From Morella rubra (taxonomy: Eukaryota; Streptophyta; Magnoliopsida; Fagales; Myricaceae), in contig CM025850.1 in NCBI GenBank assembly GCA_003952965.2, forward strand, positions 5,800,492 through 5,864,491: DNA of 64,000 bases, given 5' to 3'. The translations under genes were made by a program, and so were the position numbers. The notes beneath the pieces were generated by a model, which did no database searches, had not been told where the DNA came from, and worked only from the letters and a program-made list of their open reading frames with translations. This document shows positions 23,241-35,809 of the stretch, piece by piece; positions within the stretch are counted from its first letter, which is position 1, and every line of letters starts with the position of its first letter.

Positions 23241-23413
23241 TAAATGGATTAAAATATTCTTTAATTAAATGACGAACAATTTGAATAAAAAAAAAATGAC
23301 AACATGTATTAAATATTATATAAAAAAAATTGTTACGTAGGAGATTATCCCCCTCTCTAAATATTACCTTTCCTTTGAGTTAATCCCCCTCCCCTCTAAA
23401 TTGCGTCATTAAG

Positions 23414-23608
23414 AGGGTGTTTGTCTGTCTAATTTGTTAGAGGTTCAAAATTTTCACTACACCAAACATATTTCACAAACTCCAATAAACTTCATATTTT
23501 TTTACACATACATTTACACTTTTCACAAACTCCAATAAACTTCAACGTTCAAAAAATTCTCAAAATTTTGAGAATATTTTTCAAAATTTCGGTAAACAAA
23601 TGCTCCCT
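23414..23608. mobile_element. Short AT-rich MITE, GGGTGTTTGT family (copy A)
   Basis: Terminal inverted repeats: gggtgtttgt at the left, and agcatttgttta at the right on the reverse strand. The interior is AT-rich and non-coding. It resembles the copy-B MITE at 33839-34017 in ends and interior phrases. Confidence 0.55.
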
Positions 23609-25544
23609 AAAACTGTCCTTTTCTTAAATAGAAAACATAAATTTAACCTTTCCAAATCTCTCTTTGCAGGTGCAGAGAAGGGGGGTGGGAAATCTTATCT
23701 TCAACTTTGCGTGAAATCACAATCATACATTAAATACTCCCACTTACCATATAGTTGTTTAATATCTTTGTATGATATGGAAATGGTTAAGTTTTTATTA
23801 CCCTCCAGCATGACATTTGAAATTAGTCTATGAGATATAACTTTTAACAGGTCGGTTATAGTAGTCTATTTTTAAGACATATAAGTCCTACATCTACTAA
23901 GAATTAACTCACTAACAAAGACGGTATTCAGAATAAGCTATTCAACTCTAAAAGTGTACATACTGATCTGACTTCATGTCAGTTTTTTATTAGTCGACAA
24001 ATTTTTAATAGACAAAAGGATCTATATATTTGAAAAATAGATTATAATGACCGACACGTTCAAATTTGTATCCCAAACAGATTTGTTAATAAAATAAAAA
24101 TCGATATATGCCTCATACAGTAAATTTTATTTGTTGGTGAAGTTTTAATTCGCTTAGCATTGCTGTCATTTTAATGTATACTTTAATTCTCTTCTTATTT
24201 GAGGGGAGGGGAGCAGTGGCCCCTCGTGCCTCGTGTCTTCACAGTTGCGCTCAATAATTAGTAGGACTAGCATTTAATGTTATAAGGTTTACATGTTTTC
24301 TCTTTCTCTCTTAATCACTTTGAATTCAGTGAAATATCTTAATGAAAGATAAATATCCTAGTCCGAAGTAATAAGACTAATTTTATTTATTTATTCAACC
24401 ACAAAAATTATGGGTACCTACATTAGAAGAAGCACTTTCATTAGATACATCATACATTCACCTTGATTTCTTATACTAAATAATACCACCTTAATAAGAG
24501 AGATTAAGTTCTAATTAGGCAAAACCCTACGACAAAAGTTCCCAAAGAATTATATCATTGCTCTAGTACGGACATATATAATGGTTTTAATTAGGTTCTC
24601 AACGTTGCATTATAGCAGCTAGCAGAAGTCAATGCTATTTTTTCAGCTCAAAAAAATCAATTTTTATTTGATTGGTTGTCGTTGGTCGTTCCTCAGTTTA
24701 TACTAACGCCTGTATATATAAACTAGAGCAATTACAAATTTCCGCTCTATATATCGATTCCGTAATTAATTTGGTTTCTTCGCCGAAACTTCTACTCTTG
24801 AGGCTCGATTTAGAACAGGAAAATTTGGTCAAATTCAGAAAACTCTGAGTAGACGAAAGAGATAAAAAGTAATGTCTAAATGTTTGGTACGACAAAATTT
24901 TTCATTTTATTATTTTTGTAAAAAGTAAACATGGATACAACCGAATAACAGAATTTCAAAATTTTCACACAAATTTCACATAAACTTCAATATCTTTTAA
25001 CTTGAAAAATCCCATCAAATTATCTTTATACACTTTTCAAAAACTCTTAAAAAATAAATTTAAATCAAACATACTTAAAACTTTACACTAATTTTTCTAC
25101 GGACATAAACCTCAATCTCCAAAATTCTCTATTTTAAACATAAAATATGAAAATTTTTAATTTGTCAACATTACCGTTACAATGAAGAAGATCTTTGTAA
25201 GATATTAGACAAGTCGTCCAACAAGATATGCGTTCAGCAACCAATTGATCAACCACGGTCCACATTAAAAGCCGAGTCGGTTAGTTTGAAGACCGTCACC
25301 CATTTGATTTGATGGTCAGAACATAGCTAGAGCCTAGTGGAGCTGTTCATTCGTCCGACTCCAATCAGCTATTTATTGACGAGTGGTCCATTCTGAGTCC
25401 TCCCTCTTACTTTTGGAGGTCTCATTTAAAGAAATTTGACCATGTTGTATAAAATTTCTCATACTAATAATATCTTGAATCCGACTTGAAAGATAGACAA
25501 AACAAAACAAAAAGGAGGAGGTGCAACTTGCGAGCATTTCGGTA

Positions 25545-26345
25545 CTGACACTTTGCATTATTATTTTTTAATTTTGTGATATTAAGTTTCTTAAATTTTA
25601 ATTTTTAGTAATTTGTGTCCTCTTTTAAAATTAATCTTTAAAATTAACAGAAAATAGAGAAAAGATATTTTTATCCTCAATTAACCCAAAAAAAAACATC
25701 AAACTTATTTTTGAAGGTAAAAACGTATGTTTTCTGCATTTTCCTTTAAGAAATTGTGCAAATTGCTGAAAATCGAAACTTGAGGGAGCAATGTCATGTA
25801 GGGGTGGGTACCGAAACAAATGGAACTGGAATGATCAATTCTAATTTTGTTTCGATACTCACCAAAATATTATTTTTTTATTATTCCGAAATTGAAATTG
25901 AAAATTTTGATTCGTCATTGACTTTTTTGGACATATTTATTGGGTCGAAATTTTGGAAGAATTTTCATTTATGGATCATAAATTAATAAGAAATGTAAAC
26001 ATTCATCCAAAATCAAGATTCTAAAATAAACATTCAAGTAAATTCTATATGTTATACTTCATTTTGAGCCTTATTTAAAAAAAAAATCAAAAATCAAAAT
26101 CAAAATCAAAATCGAAAATTCCAGCAATTCCGTTCCTAGTTCCAATTTCAAAATTACAAAAAAATTACTTTCATTTTCGGTTCTGGTGGTATATGGAATC
26201 AAAATTATATTTTTGGAACCGAAAGTTTTGATTCTTGTCGGAATTTTTTCCCACCCCTAAAGGTCACGAAATCAAAAGATGAGGTGTAAAGCGTCACTAC
26301 TCTTATACTTTGAGTGCAAAGTGTATTTTCTATAAAAAAAAAAAA
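25545..26345. mobile_element. Decayed MITE interrupted by a nested hAT-type MITE
   Basis: The outer parts (25545-25790 and 26269-26345) carry the tactgacactttgcat and gtgtaaagcgtcactac phrases of the tttacaccctaaactac-type MITE family (compare 34126-34522). The inner segment 25799-26259 is a separate element listed below. The outer element has no coding capacity. Confidence 0.5.
25799..26259. mobile_element. Non-autonomous hAT-like element (nested)
   Basis: About 460 bp with perfect terminal inverted repeats taggggtggg / cccacccccta-type ends. It is flanked by imperfect 8-bp direct repeats atgtcatg (25791-25798) and aggtcacg (26261-26268), the size expected for hAT elements. The interior is AT-rich with a short aaaatc repeat and no transposase. 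Confidence 0.7.
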
Positions 26346-28917
26346 AAATCAAAAATTATTAGGAAGGTTCAATACATTGGCACCCTTACCAGACACCAAA
26401 TTCCTAGACAAACGACATTTTAGTCAAGGGAAGAATCTTTAGAGATTGTGGTGGGAATACATTCCCAAAATTAATAGCTATTATTGTTTACGATATTAAG
26501 TATTTCTGCATCATCATCAGCACTTCCAAGCAGCCACCCACTAGCTTAGAAAAAAAAAATAGCTACCCACTAATATCAAGGCAAGTGAGATCGGATAATG
26601 ATGCGGATGATGATGCGGACAAGGAATATAAGTAAAGAGAGAACCTTGGTGCTTTCCGTTTACACTTTTTTTTTTTAATTTTTTAATATCTCAACGTTGG
26701 ATTGAAAGCTAAAGGGAAGCCAAAGGTACAACACAAGCTGCAGGATTGAGAATTGAACTAATTAAAGAACCCTATCTATCACACCTTCTCCAGCACTAGC
26801 TAGACTAGCCTAGTCTAGGGTTGCGTCACAATGTGCTTTGCTTCGGATTAAAAGTGAACAAAGCACGAAAGAGACATGGATTCTCTATCGTGAAGGGCAA
26901 TGATTTCCATGTTACATGCCCCCCGCTAGCTAGCATCCATCCTCTTTCTTTATTTTCTTTATGTGAAAAATATATATTTTATTTAATGTTTTGCATGTTA
27001 CATAATAAATTATCAAAATTGATACATTCGTTCTAGGAAGTACTAATCCTTAACAAATTGTATTTTGGGTATATATTTTTTCATCAAATTAAATGAAAAT
27101 TGACTTTAAAAAAAATGAAATGATAATTATATCTTTAGATGTAACCTGTTATTTAATTTTTTTAATTGTATAATCGGTATTTCATGTTAAAGAAAAGTTA
27201 ATTTATGTCTTAACATGATGGAAAAAATTAGACCCAGTGTATAATATATTAGAAATGAATAATTTGTAGATATAATCTTTCAAAAATTAATAGTTTAAAG
27301 TGTAAAGTAAAAAAAAAAAAAAGGGGTATATTTTCTCTTTTCTTGCTAGACTTATTTTTAAGCAGAAACCCTAGCTGTCTATCACAACAACATACGGCAG
27401 CAAGTTAATCCCAATACCTGTAATATATCTGGAAAGATGTTGAGACAAGGGGATCAGATCTTGTCACCCCATTAATCTAATCCACAAGTCAGGTTGCTTC
27501 AAAAATCAGAATCAGCCACGAATAAAAACTAACAACTACTCTCTCTCTCTGATTTCCATATCCAGTTTTTTATTTTTTATATTATGGGATTTTTGAGTAT
27601 TCCTAGGAATGTGTATGCATTGTATTTAACACATAACACGGTGCTATAATTAAACATCACGCCTGTAACTTAAAGAACAAGTAGAGTTGCATTATCAACA
27701 TAGTTAATGCTTAATTTAATGGGTTTTCTCATTTGGGTCGTTGTTGGACCAACCTGGCTCACGTTTAAAATATCATTCCCCAAGTGACCAGCATGCATGG
27801 GGCCTATGGAGAGTCATCCCATGCGTCATGCAGCCACTGGGCACGACCAAATCAACACTCTTGACTGACCCAATAGATCAGAGGTTCCTGATCGCTAATC
27901 GAGATTTGTCCTGATCTATTCAACTAAATAAAGACACTTTCCAGTGGGTCCAAACCCAATATTAAGAAATTGGATTGTTGTCGCAAGCAGCAAGGCGTTG
28001 ATCTTTTGGTGCTTTTTCTGTGGGCGCTGTCTTACGAAGGTATCTGTAATTTTTTTTTTGTTTAGTATGCTGTAATTTAAAAAAAAGATAGATATAATAG
28101 GTGAATTATATTGTAAGATTTATATTGTCTAAAATTTTATATAGACAATATGAAAGAGTGCATGATCTATTTGTTGTGTCTATCTCTTTTTAAATTGTAT
28201 TAAATTTAAGTAGAAAATTAGGTAAGATATTTTTATCCGAATCAGCCTACTTTCTGCCGAGAATAAAGGCTGAAAAGCTTCAAAACACCAAGCTGGTGGG
28301 ATGGTGTCACTTGCTTCTTTTGCTGTAAAAGAACACTGCAGCTGAAAACAACGGCACTTATATGGTTTGAAAGAGTTGCTGACTCTGTAATGATAAGATC
28401 CCTTTCTCTCAGCCACCTTTACAAGTGTTTGTGTAAATTCCCTAGTGAAAGTAATAGTCTCAACCCGAAATTCCAGAACAGCATAATTAGCCGCAATAAT
28501 TTTCAGATTCCATTTTGGCTTGCGCACGAACATCACAATATTAGAGAATCCTACGGCATTTTGACAGCCTAATCATAAAAGCACTTGTCATGTTTCCTGA
28601 AACCAAAGATATATGTATGTGCTAAGCTTGTTCCTCAAGATACAAATAGTGTGATTTGCAGTGACTAACAAATAGTTAATGTTCAAATTAAATAGCCTCG
28701 AGGTAAATCTTGCAAGCCCAATCCAATTTTAAAGTTGAGCCCAAAAATAGAATTGGGCATTGTAGCATTTAAGTTACGTGAAGCTGAAGGCCCAAAGTAA
28801 CGGCCTACTTGTGCAGAATACATCTAGGCCTCTCCTTTCTTGCCCTCGGTCTGCGAGCGGCCCACGAATAGAGCTAAAGACATCAATGCCAACATTTGCG
28901 GCCGAGAGAACTCGGAC

Positions 28918-29305
28918 ATGTTTGTCTGTAAAAATATTTTAGAATTTAAAATATGTATTCAACAAAATTTATGAGAGGAATATTTAAATTCTCAAAAAAT
29001 CTTATACAAATATTAATAATTTTTACATAATTTTTAATTTTTTTTCATATAAATTTTAATAACTTTTCAAAAAATAATTCAAATAAATCTCCACTCTTCA
29101 TATTTTTTCACCAAACTCTAATATTTTTTATTAAAAAATTACATCAAATTATCTTTCTCTACATTTTTACAAACTTCAATAAAAATTAAATATCTTTAAA
29201 AATTTTCACTAACTTTTACACAAAAACTTATAAAACTCTAATATACATAAATATTTATAATTCTATAAAAAAATCCTAAATTTTTTAGAATTCGTTACAA
29301 AACGA
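28918..29305. mobile_element. AT-rich MITE at the A/B duplication junction
   Basis: AT-rich segment starting atgtttgtctgt and ending near ttcgttacaaaac. It resembles the other atgtttg-type miniature elements in the window and separates the first about 25 bases of copy B from the rest. Boundaries are approximate. Confidence 0.45.
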
Positions 29306-30375
29306 AGATAACCTGATTTCAAAATATTTTCGTACCTGTGAAGTTGACCACTGTATTTTGTTGACTTTCAATAGAGCAAAGAAAAATTGAAGAATAAGAA
29401 GAAACGCATAGACGCGGTAGTATTAAAAAAACAAATTAGTAATTGAATTCAGGATCAACTCTCTAGCTTTTGGGCCTGATTTGGGAGCCAAAATTTCTGA
29501 AAACTTATTTTTATAAAAAAAAATTACAACACCACACCAAAACTTCTTAAAATTAAAAAATTTGTGAACATTTGTTATTTTTTCTTAGCTTATTTTATAA
29601 AATTTAATCGCATTATATTTTAACTTTTGACTCTTCAAAAAATTTGAATAAATAGAAAACTTGTTTATTGCATACTTCGTCTTGCAACTTAAAAAAGATT
29701 CAAAGTCATACCATCTATTTTCCACAAATTAAAATTTCAAGTTAAATATACAATTAAATGCAATATTTTTTTCCTTAATAATATGTATTAATACCAATAA
29801 ATTCTTCTTGTTCAAACTCTATCAAGAATCTTTTTAAGATTAATAATTTAAAATGTTTCCTTAAAAGGAAGTAAAAAAGATACAAAAATTATGATTTTCA
29901 TATATGATATCTCTAACAAATCTAATTGTAGTCCAATAAGAATTAATAATTCTTACATGTCCAAATTGTATGGCAAACAAATTTCAGTTTTCCATTATCA
30001 AAGGAAAATTGTTTGGAGAATTTTTTATTGGGTTTTGTTAAAGGAATATCTATGTTGATGAAATTTTTTTTGGGATAGAATTTGATGGCATATAAATTTT
30101 CATAGATTCTTGATAGGATTTGATTATTAAAAGTGAGTTATTTTGTAAGTTCATTTTTTTTAGATCATTAGAAACAAAAAAAATATATAATAGTTTTCAA
30201 TAGATTTTGTTTGGCAGTCAATATCACTCTAAGTTATATTGAATATGTCTTTTCTGGAATTATTGAAAGAAGTTGATAGTCCAAAGTTTTTAACCCATTC
30301 AGCTTTTCGAAAGTGATTTGCATAAGACTTTATGTTGATATAGGAAAATAAAATAAGTGTACCCTTTAACTATGA

Positions 30376-30543
30376 GAATGGTTTGCAAATGCAAACCATC
30401 ATAAATTTTTTTACCATTTTTAAAATTTTAGTTTGCAAACACAACCAACTCAAAATTTTATTAAATAAAATAACTTTAAAATAATCTTTCTCTCCCCATC
30501 AAATTATCTAATTTCACTTAATTAGAGTTTGCAAAGGCATCCC
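30376..30543. mobile_element. MITE, TTTGCAAA family (copy B only)
   Basis: Inverted ends ggtttgcaaatgc and gatgcctttgcaaac (reverse strand). Copy A reads straight through at about 21428. AT-rich interior without an ORF. Confidence 0.6.
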
Positions 30544-31548
30544 TTGACATTTTGTACCCTAAATCATTACTTTTGTGCGCTAATTAGTTACTAAAACTCT
30601 TTGCACTCACTATTAGAATTTTTTTAACAAGACAAAATTAAATTTTATACCTTTGAAATTATAATTTTATCCTTAACAAAATTATTGAGATAAAATTTTC
30701 ATTTCTCAAAAAAATAAAATAAATTACAAAGCACATGTAGCTCGGGCCCAATTTTTTTTAGATAAAAAGTTAGAATTTAAGTGTACATAGCTTAGGATTG
30801 ATCCGTTAAAAAGTTTTCATATGCTTATCAATAAACCGAGTAGTCCTAGCCGAAAATTTTTATTTTATTTATGAAATGGACTAATTAAACATGGCATAAT
30901 TTTTATAAATAATTAACCCAATAAACAGAGAACAACTAGCCAAGAGAGAGGCTAATTGACAAACAACAAAATAAAGCATATTGACTAGTAAAAATGATTT
31001 TCGCATAGGTTATGCCTAGGAAGTGAAATAATTTTACATAGTCATTATTATTTGTGTTAGTTTTGTAACACTTAAGATTTGGCCACAATAATTAATTTTT
31101 TCTCATGTCACAAAAAAAAATTTCCGCATGCCTGATGTGAGTGCTTTTTTACTGAAGCAATATCAAGAGAATGCTATAGGAAAAAAAAAATTGATCAGTT
31201 AAGAATTTTTTCAAAATTTTAGAATATTTTTTTTATTTTAAAAATTCGGATTCCAAATATAAAATTTTACCTTTTCAGCTTCCAAAACTAGGTCATTTGG
31301 GTCCACACTCAATCTTCTTTTCCTTTTTCTACTCTAAAACTAAAACTCAATTTTCAATTTTTGAAAATTGTCACCATTTTTCTATAAACTCCAATAAAAC
31401 TCATAAATTTTTATCCACAATTAAATTAGAAAATTTTAGTACTTTGGAACAAATTTAATTAAAATTTGAGAATTTTTAAGATGCTAAAGAAGTTGGTAGT
31501 TTTTTTTTTCTCATTTGACTTTAAAAATTTAGGTCAACAGATAATTTA

Positions 31549-31900
31549 AGGGTGCATTTGCAAACTCTAACCAAGTTAAATATTTAAGGAATGTTGTGAA
31601 AATTGAGAAAAATTAGTTTTATTGGATTTTGTAAGAAAGTAGTGAATAAAGTAAAATTTTATTGGAGTCGGTGTAAAAGTAAAGAGATAAGTAAAATTTC
31701 ATGAGAGTTAGTGAAAAGTTGAGGAAAAAAATAATTTGAGTGAATCTTTTTTATATTTAATGTAATGAAAAAAGATGATTTGATAGGAGAGAGAGATTAT
31801 TTTGAAATTATTTTATTTGATAAAATTTTTGAGTTAGTTGTGTTTGCAAACTAAAGTTTTGGAACTAATTTTATGACAGTTGGGGTTTTGCAAACGCCTA
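31549..31900. mobile_element. MITE, TTTGCAAA family (copy B only), about 350 bp
   Basis: Left end gggtgcatttgcaaac and right end, reversed, taggcgtttgcaaaac form inverted repeats. The corresponding place in copy A (about 22375) lacks it. Same family as 30376-30543. Confidence 0.65.
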
Positions 31901-32798
31901 TACAAAATTAGATCTTAAAATTGAAATTTTCTAGATTTAGAGAACCAAATCAAATAATAGAAAAGAGAATCAATTACCAGAAAATTTACTATTATTATTT
32001 TTAAGGTATCAAACAAGATCTAAGAAAGTAATAATTGTTTCAAAAATATTTAAATCTGAAAACTATTTCAATATTTTTTTTATTATAACCGAAAAAAACA
32101 AACCGACCCTAATAAAAAAAAATTCTTTTAAAATCACCAATAGAAAAAGAGGAAATTGAGAAGAAAAAAATAAAGAAAGACGAGAGAGTGTGGGGGAGTG
32201 ACAAAAATCTTTTAAGACACTTATAAAACTGTCTCTTGTCTTAACCCTCAAAGTAGCTTGTAGAGTTACTAGCGTGTAGGTGACAAAACGGCTGCCTGTA
32301 CAGGCACGTTTCCTCTAGTAGAGTCAAATTGCATTTTAGTAAATAAATGAGATATGCAGGGCATTTAGATAGAAGGGGCTCCTACCTGGAAGTTGACGGG
32401 TTCACATTTCCCGAAGCGGCTTACACAACATCATTTTTAATCTTCCTTTATAAAGTATGCTTGTGGTGACGTGAGATTCTCAGCCTCCTCCACTCGGCAT
32501 TGGCGGTGATCAGGTGGTCGATGGATCATGGTACGAACGTGAGACCTCTGAGAGTTCCTTTATGTCGCGTGTCACACGGCACGCACTAGAGAGTAGAGAC
32601 CACGCACCCGACTCGCCAACAAAGAAAGACAACGCCTCGTGCATTAATTTTCCGCTCAATGAAAACGTGCCACGTAAAAGAATATTCGAACGGTCCCATC
32701 ATCACATCTTTATAAAATTGAGGATGAGCGCAACATGTGATACGGGAGGCAGACGTTCTAACACGTTATTGTGATTTTTTTAGTCAAATAAATAGATC

Positions 32799-32934
32799 TA
32801 ATTAAAGGGAAGAGATCTGCAGTGTAGTTCGTGAGAGAGGGTGTGGGTCCCCTGCCCGAGCAGAATTGCACTGTTCGGGACCCACACCCCTCTCTCACGA
32901 ACTGCACTGCAGCAGATCCTGGTCCCTAATTAAA
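32799..32934. mobile_element. 120-bp near-perfect foldback MITE with 8-bp target-site duplication (copy B only)
   Basis: Element 32807-32926 consists of two arms of about 42 bases that are almost perfect inverted repeats (left ..gatctgcagtgtagttcgtg.., right complementary with a three-base insertion) around a loop of about 25 bases. It starts GGGA and ends TCCC and is flanked by taattaaa at 32799-32806 and 32927-32934. Copy A at about 23260-23268 has a single taattaaa, the empty site. It is much richer in GC than its surroundings. Confidence 0.85.
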
Positions 32935-33838
32935 TGATGAACAATTTGGAAAAAAAAATTGACAATCTGTATTCTTTTTTTCTAGATGACAACCTGTATT
33001 CAATGTATAAAATAAAATTTAACATAATATTTGGTTATAAAATTTTAATAAAATTTTATATTGGTGTTAAAAAGAGATAATATTAAATAAGTGAATAAGT
33101 GATAAAAAGTAAGAATAATAGTTATTATTGTTTATAATAAGTATTTCTGTATCATCATCAGCACTTCCAAGCAGTTACCCACTAATATCAAGGCAAGTGA
33201 GATCTTTTATTAGGACATTTTGCTTATATATAATTTTTCAAATAGAAATTCTATTTGTTCACGTATTGCATAATCGAATAGAAATTGATTTTTTTAAAAA
33301 AAATAAAATGACAATTATATCTTTAAAAAAATATTCTATTTAACTTTTTTTAATTACATAATCACATTTCATATTAAACAAAAGTCAAAATTTTGTCTAA
33401 TTTGATTAAAAAAATAAATCGATTATGCAATACGTGAACAAATAGTTTCTAGATATAATCTTTCGAATACTTGTAGGTGAAAAAATATATTTTCTCGTTT
33501 CTTTCTAGACTTATTTTTGACAGAAACCCTAGCTGCCTATGACGCAACATGCCGGCGAGAAGTTAATCCTATACCTTTAATATTTCAGGAAAGATCTTGA
33601 AACAGGTGCTCAGATCTTGTTCCCCTTAATCTACTCCATAAGTCAGGTTGCTTCAGAAATCAGAATCAGCCACGAATAAGAACTAAGAACTATTCTCTCC
33701 CTCTCTCTCCCTCTCTCTCTCTATCTGCATATCCAGTTGTTTATTTTTATTTTTCTGTGATTTTTGAGTATTCCTAGGAATGTGTATGCATTGCATCTAA
33801 CACATAGCACAGTGGTATAATTAAACAGAACAGGTTCA

Positions 33839-34017
33839 GGGGTATTTGTTTGTCAAAATTTTGAGGAATATTCTCGAAATTTTAAATTTTTAATTTATTG
33901 AGATTTATTGGAGTTTGTGAAAAGTAAAATGTGTACGTGTAAAAGTTAAAAATTTTGGAATGTGTTTGTTTTGTTAGAAATTTTGATGCTCAAAATATTG
34001 GAGAAACAAACACCCCC
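33839..34017. mobile_element. MITE, GGGGTATTTGTTTG family (copy B only)
   Basis: Inverted ends ggggtatttgtttgtcaaaa and, reversed from the right, gggggtgtttgtttctcc. Copy A lacks it at about 27665. Related to 23414-23608. Confidence 0.65.
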
Positions 34018-34125
34018 TTAACTTAAAGAACAAGTAGAGTTGCATTATCAACATAATTAATGCTTAATTTAATGTGTTTCTCGTTTGGGTCGTTGTTGGA
34101 CCAACCTGGCTCACGTTTAAAAATT

Positions 34126-34522
34126 GGAGAAAATATATTTTTCACTCACGAATTACCATAGGTTTTGTACTTTACATCATAAACTATTAATTTTGACACA
34201 TTGCACCATCTAATTACCAATTTTTAACACTTTGCACCTTCATCAAATTTTTAGACTAAAATGACGATAATGCCCTTGACCCATTTTATATATATTGAAG
34301 ATATTATTATCAATTCATTAATTTCTCAAGGGTATTATTGTCAAATGGAGGGTGCAAAGTATTTAATATTAGTAGTTGAAGAGTGTAATGTGTCAAATTA
34401 GGTAGTTTAGGGTGTAAAGCGTCTAATATTAGTAGTTTGAGGGTGTAATATCTTAAAATAGTAGTTTAGGGTGTAATATGTCACTACCTCGATAGTTTGT
34501 TGGTGAAAAGTATATTTTTTCC
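34126..34522. mobile_element. MITE with about 60-bp imperfect inverted repeats (copy B only)
   Basis: The left end ggagaaaatatatttttcac and the reversed right end ggaaaaaatatacttttcac head imperfect inverted repeats that also share taca..(c)taaacta phrases further in. The interior holds direct repeats of gtagtttagggtgtaa. Flanking taaaaat occurs at 34118-34124 and 34524-34530. Copy A reads tttaaaatatcattcc without the insertion at about 27765. Confidence 0.7.
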
Positions 34523-35809
34523 GTAAAAATATCATTCCATTCACCAGCATGGGACCTATGGAGAGTCATCCCGTACGTCACGCAGCCACTGGGCACGACC
34601 AAATCAGCACTCCTGAACGGCTTGATAACCCAATATATCATAGATTCCTGCTAATCTAGATTTGTCCTGATCTCTTCAACTAAATAAAGACACTTTCCAG
34701 TGGGTCCAAATGACTCCAAACCCAATATTAAGAAATTGGATTGTTGTCGCAAGCAGCAAGACTTTGATCTTTTTGGTGCTTTTTTCTGTGGGCGTGCCTT
34801 TTGTGAAATCATCCCAACGAAAATTCTTTGGTGCAATTTGAAGTATTATGTAATTCTCAAGAATAGATATATACAACAAATAAATATTACTGTAACATTT
34901 ATATTGTCCAAAATTTTATATAAATAATATTAAACGGTATAAAATTTATTTTTTATATCTATCTCTTTTTTAATTGTACTAAATTTAAGTAGAAAATAAC
35001 ATAGGATATCTAAATCCGAATCCTCTTACTCTCCGCGGAGAATAAAGGCTGAAAAGTTTCTAAACACAAGCTGGTGGGATGGTGTCACTTGCTTCTTTTG
35101 CTGTAAAAGAAGAACACTGCAGCTGAAAACAACGGCACCTAAGTGGTTTGAAAGAGTTGCTGACTCTGCAATGATAAGATCCCTTTCTCTCGGCCACCTT
35201 TACAAGTGTTTGTGTAAATTCATAGTGAAAGTAATAGTCTAAACCCTAAATTGCAGAACGGCATAATTAGCAGCAATAATTTTCAGATTCAATTTTGGCT
35301 TGCGCACGAACATCACAATATTAGAGAATCCTATGGAATATAAGTGCCTAATCAACATGGGTGCGAAATTTTGAATTTTGACAGCCTAATCGTAAAAGCA
35401 CTTGTCCTGTGGCCTGCAACCTAAGATATGTATGTGCTAAGCTCGTTCCTCAAAATACAAATAGTGTATTTGCAGTGACTAAAAAATAGTTAATGTTCAA
35501 ATAAAATAGCCTCGAAGGGAAATCTTCAAAAGAAAAGAGAACTTCCTAGTCACCCCAGGCACCGCCTAAAATCTTGCAAGCCCAATCCAATTTTAAAGTT
35601 GAGCCCAAAATTCAAAGTTGGGTGTTGAAGCATTTAAGGTAAGTGAAGCTGAAGGCCCAAAGTAAACGGCCCAGTTTTCCAGGACACATCAAAGCCTCTC
35701 CCTTTTTTGCCCTCGGTCTGAGACCGGCCCACCGTGGAAAGACTAAAGACATCAATGCAAGTACCGATCTGAAAAGCTAATTGTATTGAAATAAGCCGAC
35801 AATGGGCTA

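Larger units (their letters stand above)
19546..28890. repeat. Segmental tandem duplication, copy A (about 9.3 kb)
   Basis: Gene-poor DNA whose order of sequence blocks recurs in copy B. Clear anchors: 19574 with 29316 (atttcaaaatattttcg), 20380-20570 with 29985-30170, 21290-21560 with 30190-30690, 22380-23270 with 31905-32945, 26475-26590 with 33140-33210, and 27340-28889 with 33490-35759. It differs from B by insertions specific to A (about 20574-21240, about 21900-22300, 23414-23608, about 24900-26345). No intact protein gene was found. The 28536-28180 minus-strand ORF is broken in copy B and is probably not a gene. Confidence 0.9.
28891..35759. repeat. Segmental tandem duplication, copy B (about 6.9 kb)
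   Basis: Direct, head-to-tail second copy of 19546-28890. It begins with ..gcggccgagagaac (compare gtggccgagaagaac at 19547), is at once interrupted by an AT-rich MITE (about 28918-29305), and ends at catcaatgc (35751-35759), matching the end of copy A at 28881-28889. Insertions specific to B include 30376-30543, about 30690-31200, 31549-31900, 32807-32926, 33839-34017 and 34126-34522. Copy A mostly shows the uninterrupted sequence at these points. Confidence 0.9.

Noticed and set aside
28180-28536. 118-aa minus-strand ORF in copy A
   Set aside because: The counterpart in copy B (about 34990-35330) has stops and frameshifts, so there is no sign of protein-level selection.
32807-32926. Long hairpin as a microRNA precursor
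   Set aside because: The arms are too symmetrical, and the flanking 8-bp duplication with an empty site in copy A identifies a transposon insertion. No known mature miRNA sequence was recognised.
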